NCBI GenBank assembly: GCA_019418225.1
Contig: DYCF01000048.1
Location: 1 to 35,524 of the forward strand
From: Clostridiales bacterium
Lineage (GTDB): Bacteria > Bacillota > Clostridia > Lachnospirales > Cellulosilyticaceae
Direction: 5' to 3'
DNA: 35,524 nucleotides
The notes under the pieces are model-generated. The model was not told the origin of the DNA and searched no databases. It saw only the letters and a list, made by a program, of their open reading frames with translations. Below are positions 24,573-31,863 of the stretch, piece by piece (within the stretch, counting starts at the first letter, position 1; each line of letters opens with the position of its first letter). The position numbers and the translations under genes were made by a program.

Positions 24573-26435
24573 ATGGAGAAGGTTAAAGGTAAGTTTCGAA
24601 AAGTAGTCATGTATTTACTAGATGTGCTAATAGTAAATATAGCGTTTTTAAGCACGTTACTGTTAAGGTTCGATGGGGATATTCCAGCAGAATATCAGCA
24701 ATTGTACATAAAGAACATTCTTATCTTAACACCTATTTTAATAATAACATTTTACTTCTTTGGCTTATATAAGAGTCTGTGGAATTATGCCAGTATTGGA
24801 GAAGTATACTTGTTGGCACTAGCATGTGTCGTGGGTGATGGATTATTTATGATTGCAGATACATTAGGCGGTGGTTTATTTCCAAGGTCGATTTATATTT
24901 TATATCCCATTATTTTAACAGCTATGCTACTGGCTGTACGTATTAGTTATCGCATTATTAGAAAGGTGGGAAATGAAGTATATAGTAAAAAGGATGATAC
25001 AGCTAAGCGCGTCATGTTAGTGGGGGCTGGCGAGGCGGCAGCTTTTATCATTAAGGACTTTGAAATTAATAGGCAAATTACAGATAGGATTGTCGTTTGT
25101 GTCGATGATAATGTAGACAAGCAGGGACAAAAATTAAAGGGCATACCAATTAAAGGAAAGATAGAAGATGTAGGACGTCTATCTAATCAGTATAAGGTTG
25201 ATGAAATTATTATTGCAATTCCTTCAGCTTCAATGAAGCGTAAGAGTGAAGTTATTGCAATTTGTAAGGAAACAGGATGTGAACTTAAGATTTTCCCTGG
25301 CATTGAAGCACTTTTAAATGAACCACAGGAAGTAACTTCAATCCTAAGAGATGTAAGACCAGAAGACTTACTGGGTAGGGAAGAAATTAAGTTCAACAAT
25401 AAAAAGTTAAAACAAGTTTTAGGCGATAAGATTGTTATGGTGACAGGCGGTGGCGGAAGTATTGGTAGTGAGTTATGTAGACAGATTATTAGTTTTGCAC
25501 CCAAGTTACTTGTTATACTAGATATTTATGAAAATAATGCCTATGACTTACAGATGGAACTTTTGCAAAATGGTATTCCTAAGGAACAGATGCGTGTCGT
25601 TATTGCTTCTGTTCGTGATAAAGAGAAGTTAGAGGAAGTATTTGAAGAGTATAGACCTGAAATTATTTTTCATGCGGCAGCACATAAACATGTGCCACTT
25701 ATGGAAGATAATCCATCTGAGGCAATTAAGAATAATGTTTTCGGTACAATGAATGTCGCACAATGTGCTGTGAAATATAAGGTCAAAAAATTTATAATGG
25801 TATCCACAGATAAAGCAGTTAATCCAACCAATGTTATGGGTGCCACAAAACGTTTATGTGAAATGATTATTCAAGCAATAAATGAGACAACTAAGACAAC
25901 GGATTTTGTCGCAGTGCGCTTTGGAAATGTTTTAGGCAGTAATGGCAGTGTTATTCCATTATTTAAGCGACAATTACAGGCTGGAGGGCCACTTACAGTT
26001 ACAGATCCAGAAATTATTCGTTACTTTATGACGATTCCAGAAGCCGTAAGACTTATTCTAGAAGCAACATCTTTTGCGACAGGTGGAGAAATATTTGTAC
26101 TAGATATGGGAAAACCAGTTAAGATTCTAGATTTAGCCAAAAACTTTATTAGGCTTTCAGGATTAGTACCTGATAAAGATATTAAAATTAAATTTACAGG
26201 GTTAAGACCAGGCGAAAAGCTTTATGAAGAGCTTCTAATGGATGAAGAAGGTTTGCAGAAGACGTGCTCAGATAAGATTTTTGTTGGTAAACCTGGTACC
26301 ATTGATTATATACAGCTGAGTAAGTATATTGAAGAATTAAGAGAAGTTGTACAAAATCACGGAGACATTAAAAAAGCACTGATGGAAGTCGTACCAACCT
26401 ATAGAACTTTAGATTATAGAGAACAAATGGGTTAA
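24573..26435 (+). CDS. PglF/CapD-type UDP-sugar 4,6-dehydratase
   Basis: A 620-aa membrane protein. Four N-terminal helices (about 10-130) are followed by a CoA-binding-like Rossmann domain (VGAGEAAAF near 150) and an SDR domain starting at VTGGGGSIGSE (about 290). The catalytic segment STDKAVNPTNVMGATKR has D413, K414, M422 and K426, the Met replacing the usual Tyr, as in inverting and retaining UDP-GlcNAc 4,6-dehydratases (PglF, WbpM, CapD). It begins the path to diacetylated or deoxy amino sugars for surface glycans. AAGGGGAG 8 nt before ATG 24573 decides the start; an upstream ATG at 24552 lacks a good RBS. Single gene. Confidence 0.92.
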   Translation: MEKVKGKFRKVVMYLLDVLIVNIAFLSTLLLRFDGDIPAEYQQLYIKNILILTPILIITFYFFGLYKSLWNYASIGEVYLLALACVVGDGLFMIADTLGGGLFPRSIYILYPIILTAMLLAVRISYRIIRKVGNEVYSKKDDTAKRVMLVGAGEAAAFIIKDFEINRQITDRIVVCVDDNVDKQGQKLKGIPIKGKIEDVGRLSNQYKVDEIIIAIPSASMKRKSEVIAICKETGCELKIFPGIEALLNEPQEVTSILRDVRPEDLLGREEIKFNNKKLKQVLGDKIVMVTGGGGSIGSELCRQIISFAPKLLVILDIYENNAYDLQMELLQNGIPKEQMRVVIASVRDKEKLEEVFEEYRPEIIFHAAAHKHVPLMEDNPSEAIKNNVFGTMNVAQCAVKYKVKKFIMVSTDKAVNPTNVMGATKRLCEMIIQAINETTKTTDFVAVRFGNVLGSNGSVIPLFKRQLQAGGPLTVTDPEIIRYFMTIPEAVRLILEATSFATGGEIFVLDMGKPVKILDLAKNFIRLSGLVPDKDIKIKFTGLRPGEKLYEELLMDEEGLQKTCSDKIFVGKPGTIDYIQLSKYIEELREVVQNHGDIKKALMEVVPTYRTLDYREQMG

Positions 26436-26471
26436 TGTAGAAACTAAAATGAGAGTGATATACTTAGTAAT

Positions 26472-26500
26472 AAAGGGGCTACTACGGTAGCTCTTTTTTT
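26472..26500 (+). terminator. Terminator of the dehydratase gene
   Basis: GGGCTAC (26476-26482) pairs with GTAGCTC (26487-26493), one G-U, extended by AAA/TTT, with seven Ts following. Confidence 0.9.
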
Positions 26501-26541
26501 ACATGGGTTGAAATGCAAGATTGAATATTTGAAACAAATTA

Positions 26542-26570
26542 TTGAAAAGTAAAAATTTTGGTGTTATATT
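26542..26570 (+). promoter_or_regulatory. Promoter of the TSUP-PucR transcript
   Basis: -35 TTGAAA (26542-26547), 17-bp spacer, -10 TATATT (26565-26570). Transcription would start near 26577, which rules out the ATG at 26572 and supports the start at 26644. Confidence 0.7.
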
Positions 26571-26643
26571 CATGTTAATAAATTATATTTGTTTGTGTGA
26601 AGAACTCTTAGTTTGTGAATTTATAAAATGGAGGATGATACAC

Positions 26644-27351
26644 ATGGCAAATATAATTTTTTTAGTTGTGCTATTTTTAGCAAATGCGGTGCAAGCAATC
26701 ACAGGATTTGCAGGAACAGTGTTAGCAATGCCGCCATCCATATTACTTATAGGGATGGATGAAGCAAAGGTAGTTTTAAATGCTATGGCATGGCTTTCGG
26801 GACTTATTATCGCAGTGCAAAACTGCAAAGATATTAATTTTAAAGAATTAGGTAAAATGATTGCCTTGATGTTTATTGGCATGATTATAGGAATGAAGGT
26901 TTATGAAATACTACCAGCAAATCAGCTTTTAATTATTTATGGCGTAGTTGTTATTTTAATAGGACTTAAGAATTTATGTATCAAAAAGACATTTCAGCTT
27001 AATAAGGTCATATGTCTATTAATATTATTAGCAGCTGGAGTGATGCATGGGATGTTTGTATCAGGTGGTGCCCTTTTGGTGATTTATGCAGTACAGGCTT
27101 TAAAGGATAAAAATGAGTTTCGTGCAACAGTGGCACCTATCTGGGTAATCTTAAATACATTCATGATGTTTAGCTACATGCGAGGAGGACTTGTAAGTGA
27201 GGCAAGCCTTCAGCTTATAGGAGTAAGTATTATACCTCTTTTTTTAGCTATATGGATAGGAAATAAACTGCAGAAGAAGATTAATCAAAAGGTATTCTTA
27301 AATTTAACTTATGGGCTGCTTATGATTTCAGGTTTATCTATTATCATTTAA
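26644..27351 (+). CDS. TSUP-family (TauE/SafE) permease
   Basis: A 235-aa protein with about eight membrane helices and the two-fold ITGFAGTVLAMPP and HGMFVSGGALLVIYA motifs of the TauE/SafE family. These permeases export or import small sulfur or carbon anions such as sulfite, sulfonates and sulfoacetate. It is placed before PucR, aminotransferase and alcohol dehydrogenase genes, so export of the hydroxy end-product, for example isethionate, is a reasonable hypothesis. GGAGG (26630-26634) is 9 nt before this ATG; a longer frame from 26542 overlaps the promoter. PucR follows 42 bp later. Confidence 0.88.
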   Translation: MANIIFLVVLFLANAVQAITGFAGTVLAMPPSILLIGMDEAKVVLNAMAWLSGLIIAVQNCKDINFKELGKMIALMFIGMIIGMKVYEILPANQLLIIYGVVVILIGLKNLCIKKTFQLNKVICLLILLAAGVMHGMFVSGGALLVIYAVQALKDKNEFRATVAPIWVILNTFMMFSYMRGGLVSEASLQLIGVSIIPLFLAIWIGNKLQKKINQKVFLNLTYGLLMISGLSIII

Positions 27352-27393
27352 GAATACTAGAACAGAGGACATTGAATAAGAGGGGGAAAAGAT

Positions 27394-28572
27394 ATGGCAA
27401 TTATTTTACGCGATGTATTAGAAAAGTTGCATGATGTGGAGATTACCTTAGTGGGCGGAGAAGAAGGTCTTGATAATGTGGTAACCTGGGTGCATATGGT
27501 AGAGAATGAGGAAATCTCAGATTTTCTAAGAGGTGGAGAAATTACCTTTACAACGGGGATAGGATTAGGTGATAAGCTAGACTTAATCACACTGGTAAAA
27601 GCAGTATACCGCAATAGCGCCAGTGGAATGGTGATTAATATTGGACCTTTTATTAAAGAGATTCCAAAGGAAATTGGGGAATTTGCAGATGCAAATAAAT
27701 TCCCTATTTTTATGGTACCTTGGCATGTACATATGGCAGAAATGATGCGCATTATATCCTTTGATATTACCAATTCAGAGAGGGAGAATATGGAACTTGA
27801 GGTAGCTATGAAAAATGCTATTACATCCCCACATCAGAAGGAGCTTTATGTCGAGCAGCTTAGCAGTAAGATGCTTATGCCAGAATGGCACTATGAAGTG
27901 GCGCTTATAGAAGTTGTAGCCAGTAAGAGTGGACTCTTAATAGGGGATAAGAAACTAGAAGCATATAAGAATACGTTACAGAATTTACTCATTCAGCATC
28001 ATAGAGATTCTGTTATTTTAAAGATTGGAAATCGTTTAGTCGTTGTAATGGCTAACTATGCCAAGGAAGATATTAAACCAGCAATATTGAAGATGAAAGA
28101 GAAGTTTGCCTATGTGCTAGGAAAGGGAGAAATCTGTATGTGCGGTGTAGGTGGTGAGGTTAAAAACATTAGCAATGTGCATAAAAGTTATAAGCAAGCT
28201 ATAAAGGTACTTAAGCTGGTAAGAGCGCTAAGTAGCAAGGAAGACATTGCTTTTTATGATGATTTAGGAACATATAAATTACTTATAGCAATTGAAGATA
28301 AAGAGGTGATTGAGGCGTATTACAAAGAAACTATTGAGCCTATTGCGCGCTATGATAGTTTTAATCAATCTGATCTGAGGGCTATTTTGGAAAGTTATTT
28401 ACGTCATAGTGGTAGTGTAAAAGATACAGCGGAAGAAATGTTTATTCATCGCAATACAGTCAATTATAAAATCAAGAAGATTGAAGAGCTGCTTCAACTG
28501 GATTTATCGAATTTAGATAATCGGATTAAGCTCACTATGGGGTTAATGGTGGATAATTTATATAGTGAGTAA
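27394..28572 (+). CDS. PucR-family transcriptional regulator
   Basis: A 392-aa regulator with an N-terminal PucR ligand-sensing domain (about 5-125), a middle GGDEF-like fold (about 160-295) and a C-terminal PucR HTH (about 330-390: SGSVKDTAEEMFIHRNTVNYKIKKIEE). PucR proteins control use of purines, amino acids and other nitrogen sources. It lies between the TSUP gene and the catabolic operon, all on one strand, so it is the likely activator of the aminotransferase promoter. RBS GAGGGGG precedes the ATG. Confidence 0.9.
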   Translation: MAIILRDVLEKLHDVEITLVGGEEGLDNVVTWVHMVENEEISDFLRGGEITFTTGIGLGDKLDLITLVKAVYRNSASGMVINIGPFIKEIPKEIGEFADANKFPIFMVPWHVHMAEMMRIISFDITNSERENMELEVAMKNAITSPHQKELYVEQLSSKMLMPEWHYEVALIEVVASKSGLLIGDKKLEAYKNTLQNLLIQHHRDSVILKIGNRLVVVMANYAKEDIKPAILKMKEKFAYVLGKGEICMCGVGGEVKNISNVHKSYKQAIKVLKLVRALSSKEDIAFYDDLGTYKLLIAIEDKEVIEAYYKETIEPIARYDSFNQSDLRAILESYLRHSGSVKDTAEEMFIHRNTVNYKIKKIEELLQLDLSNLDNRIKLTMGLMVDNLYSE

Positions 28573-28685
28573 GGAAAAATGAAAGATGACAAGTAAGACA
28601 GGAGAGGTTCGCGTGAACAAGGGGGAGTGTAGTGGTGGACAGAGGCTATTGTGCTGAAGCACAATAAAGTTTGTGCCTTACAACC
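28573..28685 (+). other. Non-coding stretch between pucR and the aminotransferase promoter
   Basis: Contains two clean small hairpins: GTTC-GCGT-GAAC (28607-28618) and the perfect 8-bp TATTGTGC-TGAA-GCACAATA (28646-28665), without T run. It could hold the pucR transcript end and a regulator binding site. It matches no riboswitch that I can recognise. Confidence 0.4.
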
Positions 28686-28713
28686 TTGAATAATTTCAGG
28701 GAAGTGATATGAT
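28686..28713 (+). promoter_or_regulatory. Promoter of the aminotransferase operon
   Basis: -35 TTGAAT (28686-28691), 16-bp spacer, -10 TATGAT (28708-28713) with TG one base upstream (extended -10). Transcription would start near 28720, leaving a short A/C-rich leader before the terminator. Confidence 0.6.
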
Positions 28714-28752
28714 AAAGCTATCAAACACAAACAAATATATAAACGAGACAAT

Positions 28753-28797
28753 GGAGTCTAAACTTACAAAAAGTGAGTTTGGGCTCCTTTTTGTTTT
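28753..28797 (+). terminator. Leader terminator (probable attenuator) of the aminotransferase operon
   Basis: A 15-bp stem GGAGTCTAAACTTAC (28753-28767) / GTGAGTTTGGGCTCC (28773-28787) with three G-U pairs, loop AAAAA, and TTTTTGTTTT. It lies between promoter and RBS of the aminotransferase gene, 8 bp before the RBS, so expression requires read-through. Confidence 0.85.
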
Positions 28798-28819
28798 AAA
28801 AAATAGGAGGGTTTTAGTT

Positions 28820-30160
28820 ATGAGTGAAATGACAGGAAAAGAAATCGCAAAAATGCATGGTCAATACGTAATGCAATCTTGGTCAAAATCAGGAGGAGAG
28901 CCAATTCCAGTAGAAAGAGCAGAAGGAATCTATTTCTGGGATTACGAAGGTAAGAAATATGCAGATATGTCTTCATTATTAGTTTGCTCTAACTTAGGAC
29001 ATCAAAATAGAGAAATCGTAAATGCAATTAAAGAACAAGCAGATAAGATGTGCTTTATGGCACCAGCTTATGCAACAGAGCCTAAATCTAAGCTTGCTAA
29101 ACTTTTAGTAGAAGTAGCAGGTGAGGATACATACAAAAGAGTATTTTTTACAAATGGTGGCGCAGAGTCTAATGAAAATGCTATTAAAATGGCACGTATG
29201 GTAACAGGAAGAAGCAAAATTTTTAGCTGCTATAGAAGTTATCATGGGGCAACCCTTGGTGCTTCTAATGCATCAGGGGACTGGCGAAGATTTGCTGCTG
29301 AGATTGGTGGTGCTAATGGATTCGTGAAGTTCATGAACCCACATATGTATCAAGATGGCTATACAAGAGGTGTGGATGATGCAGCTTGTACAGCATTTTA
29401 CCTTAAACAATTAGACACACAACTTCATTATGAAGGGACAGAAAATGTAGCAGCTATTATTATGGAGAGCATCGTTGGTGCAAATGGTGTACTTCTTCCA
29501 CCAGATGGTTATATGGAGGGGGTAAGAGCACTTTGTGATAAATATGGTATCATGCTGATTTGTGATGAAGTTATGGCAGGCTTTGGCCGTACAGGCAAAA
29601 TGTTTGCTTGGCAAAACTACGATATCAAGCCAGATATGATTACATTTGCAAAAGGTGTAACTTGTGGATATGTCCAATTAGGCGGCGTAATCGTTAATGA
29701 AAAAGTGGCTAAATACTTTGAAGAAAATGTACTTCAATGTGGTTTAACTTATAGTGGTCATACTCTAGCTTGTGCCGCTGGGGTGGCATCAGTTAATTAT
29801 TATTTAGAACATCATATATGTGAGCATGTTATGGAAATGAGTAAAATCTTATCAGAGTTCTTAAATAAAATGGTAGAAAAGCATGACTGCGTTGGGGAAG
29901 CAAGATGTATCGGTTTATTCGCAGCACTTGAGATTGTTAAAAATAAAGAAACGAGAGAACCGATGCAGGCTTATGGTGAACATGGGCCAGTGATGCCAAG
30001 CATTATGACAGAACTTAAAAAACGTGGTTTCTCAACATTCGGACGTGAAAATAACGTAAATATTTGTCCACCGCTTATTATAACCAAAGAAGAACTAGAA
30101 GAATATCTGCCTATCCTAGATGAAGTCTTAACATGGGTTGATGAAACTTACTTAGCATAA
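28820..30160 (+). CDS. Class III omega-aminotransferase (candidate taurine aminotransferase)
   Basis: A 446-aa PLP enzyme of fold type I, class III. GGAES (113-117) binds the cofactor phosphate, D249 in CDEVMAGFGRTG contacts the pyridine N, and K278 (FAKGVTCG) forms the Schiff base. Class III enzymes act on terminal amines, including taurine, GABA, beta-alanine and ornithine. Neighbouring iron alcohol dehydrogenase and TauE-type exporter favour an enzyme of the taurine:2-oxoglutarate or taurine:pyruvate group, but substrate is unproven. AGGAGGG (28805-28811) lies 8 nt before this ATG; in-frame ATGs at 28709 and 28751 run through the terminator and lack an RBS. Confidence 0.88.
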   Translation: MSEMTGKEIAKMHGQYVMQSWSKSGGEPIPVERAEGIYFWDYEGKKYADMSSLLVCSNLGHQNREIVNAIKEQADKMCFMAPAYATEPKSKLAKLLVEVAGEDTYKRVFFTNGGAESNENAIKMARMVTGRSKIFSCYRSYHGATLGASNASGDWRRFAAEIGGANGFVKFMNPHMYQDGYTRGVDDAACTAFYLKQLDTQLHYEGTENVAAIIMESIVGANGVLLPPDGYMEGVRALCDKYGIMLICDEVMAGFGRTGKMFAWQNYDIKPDMITFAKGVTCGYVQLGGVIVNEKVAKYFEENVLQCGLTYSGHTLACAAGVASVNYYLEHHICEHVMEMSKILSEFLNKMVEKHDCVGEARCIGLFAALEIVKNKETREPMQAYGEHGPVMPSIMTELKKRGFSTFGRENNVNICPPLIITKEELEEYLPILDEVLTWVDETYLA

Positions 30161-30170
30161 TGGAATACGT

Positions 30171-30211
30171 CAAAGGTCAGATCAAGTAAGAGCCAGTGCA
30201 TCTGACCTTTG
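30171..30211 (+). other. Intercistronic hairpin
   Basis: A perfect 12-bp stem CAAAGGTCAGAT (30171-30182) / ATCTGACCTTTG (30200-30211) without a T run, in the 82-bp gap between the aminotransferase and dehydrogenase genes. It may stabilise the upstream message or reduce downstream expression. Confidence 0.7.
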
Positions 30212-30242
30212 GCAATAAATTGTAAATGAGGAGGAAGATATA

Positions 30243-31358
30243 ATGTGGGATTATTTACAACCAGTAAAAATAAGATTTGGTGAAGGGAGAGTCTCTGAAA
30301 TTAGACAATTAGCACAGGACTTAGGTTGCAGCAATGGCCTTTTAGTGGCTGACCCATTCTTTGCAAAAAGTGGCTTGGCTGATAAAATCGTAGCCCAAAG
30401 TGAAGGCACCTTAACCAGCATTTTTTCAGAAGTGTCCCCAAATCCTGATGTAACGGAAGTTGATAGCTGTGCCAAGATGATTCGTGATAAAAAGATAGAA
30501 TTTGTTGTTGCACTTGGCGGTGGCAGTGCTATGGATCTTGCAAAAGCAGCTGCGAGTGTATGTAAAACCAATGAATCTATCAGAGTGTATCATGGGACAG
30601 GTGTGGCGATTAAAGGAGAGCATTTACCATTAATTGCAGTACCGACAACCGCTGGGACGGGGAGTGAAGTAACTTGCGTATCAGTACTTACGGATCATGC
30701 CAATGGAAAGAAATCACCTATTGTATCAGATAATTTCTTCCCAACCTTTGCAATCATTGACCCCGAGCTTACTTATTCAATGCCACCAAAGGTAACGGCA
30801 GGTACGGGTATTGATGTATTGGCACATGCTTTAGAAGGTTTCTGGAGCAAAGGACATCAACCTATTTGTGATGCTTGTGCATTACATGCAGCAGATTTGG
30901 TTTTTAAATATTTGTTCCGTGCTTATGAAAATCCAGAAGATAAAGAGGCGAGGGCAAAAATGTGTGAAGCTTCTGTTGTTGCTGGTCTTGCATTTACATT
31001 ACCAAAAACAACGGCATCCCATGCTTGTTCATTCCCACTTACAAATATTCATCACATACCACATGGAGAAGCTTGTGGCCTGACGTTAGATTACTTTGCA
31101 AAAATTAATGCAAAAGCAGAGGATGGGAGATTAGATGAATTTGCTAGACGGTTAGGGTTTGAAAATACAGAGGATATGGCTGAGGCAATTCATGAATTAA
31201 AGGCTAAAATGGGGCTTAGAAATAATCTTGCAGATTTAAATTTAACAGATGAACAAGTAGCGGAGTTAGTACAAATCAGTCGTCATCCTAACTTATATAA
31301 CAACCCTGTAGATATTACAGATGAGATGTTAGATGAAATGTATCAAAGTATGCGATAA
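30243..31358 (+). CDS. Iron-containing alcohol dehydrogenase (candidate sulfoacetaldehyde reductase)
   Basis: A 371-aa group III (iron-type) dehydrogenase. The NAD(P)-binding GGGS is at 92-95, TTAGTGSEVT at 135-144, and the metal ligands D191, H195, H260 and H274 are all present. It would reduce the aldehyde made by the aminotransferase; in taurine fermenters and some gut bacteria iron alcohol dehydrogenases reduce sulfoacetaldehyde to isethionate, and in GABA users a related enzyme makes 4-hydroxybutyrate. RBS GAGGAAG precedes the ATG. Same strand as the aminotransferase, 82 bp downstream. Confidence 0.88.
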   Translation: MWDYLQPVKIRFGEGRVSEIRQLAQDLGCSNGLLVADPFFAKSGLADKIVAQSEGTLTSIFSEVSPNPDVTEVDSCAKMIRDKKIEFVVALGGGSAMDLAKAAASVCKTNESIRVYHGTGVAIKGEHLPLIAVPTTAGTGSEVTCVSVLTDHANGKKSPIVSDNFFPTFAIIDPELTYSMPPKVTAGTGIDVLAHALEGFWSKGHQPICDACALHAADLVFKYLFRAYENPEDKEARAKMCEASVVAGLAFTLPKTTASHACSFPLTNIHHIPHGEACGLTLDYFAKINAKAEDGRLDEFARRLGFENTEDMAEAIHELKAKMGLRNNLADLNLTDEQVAELVQISRHPNLYNNPVDITDEMLDEMYQSMR

Positions 31359-31381
31359 ATATTAATTAAGACAGACCTATT

Positions 31382-31430
31382 AAAACAAAGGTGTTTGAAG
31401 GTATATTTCCTGACGCCTTTGTTTTGATAT
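31382..31430 (+). terminator. Hairpin between dehydrogenase and PII-like genes
   Basis: A 13-bp stem AAAACAAAGGTGT (31382-31394) / ACGCCTTTGTTTT (31413-31425), one G-U, with the T run built into the stem. It probably reduces but does not abolish transcription into the PII-like gene. Confidence 0.65.
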
Positions 31431-31449
31431 ATAGAAAGGTGGAGTAGAG

Positions 31450-31764
31450 ATGAAATTAGTTACGGCAATTGTACGTCCAGAAAAAGCTGGATTAGTGATA
31501 GAAGCACTTTCTGATGCAGGTTATAACGCCTTTTCTAAGTGGAGCGTTTCAGGTAGAGGAAAGCAAAAGGGAATTCAAGTAGGAGAAGTTTTTTATGAAG
31601 AGATGCCTAAGAAGATGCTTTATGTAGCGGTGGAAGATGATGAGAAAGATGAAGTAGTTGACATCATCATACACAGTGCTAAAAGTGGAGAAAAAGGCAG
31701 TTCTGGAGATGGAAGAATCTTTGTTGCTGATATTGAAGAGGCCTATACGATTAGTGAACAGTAG
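31450..31764 (+). CDS. NifI1-like PII-family regulator
   Basis: A 104-aa PII protein. The KLVTAIVRPEKAG start, the T-loop region GRGKQKGIQVGEVFYEEMPKKM and the GDGRIFVADIEEAYTI end match the NifI1 branch of PII rather than GlnB/GlnK: the uridylylated YRGAEY segment is absent. PII proteins sense 2-oxoglutarate and ATP/ADP. NifI1 normally acts with NifI2 on nitrogenase, but no nif gene is here. Its place between dehydrogenase and permease suggests it couples nitrogen status to the transport or transamination step. RBS AAAGGTGGAG. Confidence 0.85.
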   Translation: MKLVTAIVRPEKAGLVIEALSDAGYNAFSKWSVSGRGKQKGIQVGEVFYEEMPKKMLYVAVEDDEKDEVVDIIIHSAKSGEKGSSGDGRIFVADIEEAYTISEQ

Positions 31765-31863
31765 AAAAAAGAAGCAAAAGATGAAAAGCAGAGGGCAGTA
31801 AAAAATAGGGTAATGTGGGGAAGAGAAGACTGTTAAGAGAATAAGAGGGTTAGGAGGATGTGT

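Noticed and set aside
28601..28645. Glycine, THF or preQ1 riboswitch before the aminotransferase gene
   Set aside because: Only short fragments such as GGAGAG and GGACAGAG match; conserved cores and stems of these aptamers are missing, and the segment lies before the likely promoter.
28686..28819. T-box leader
   Set aside because: No specifier loop structure and no conserved T-box sequence ahead of the terminator.
31450..31764. Nitrogenase cluster
   Set aside because: Only the PII-like gene resembles NifI1; no nifHDK or NifI2 is present.
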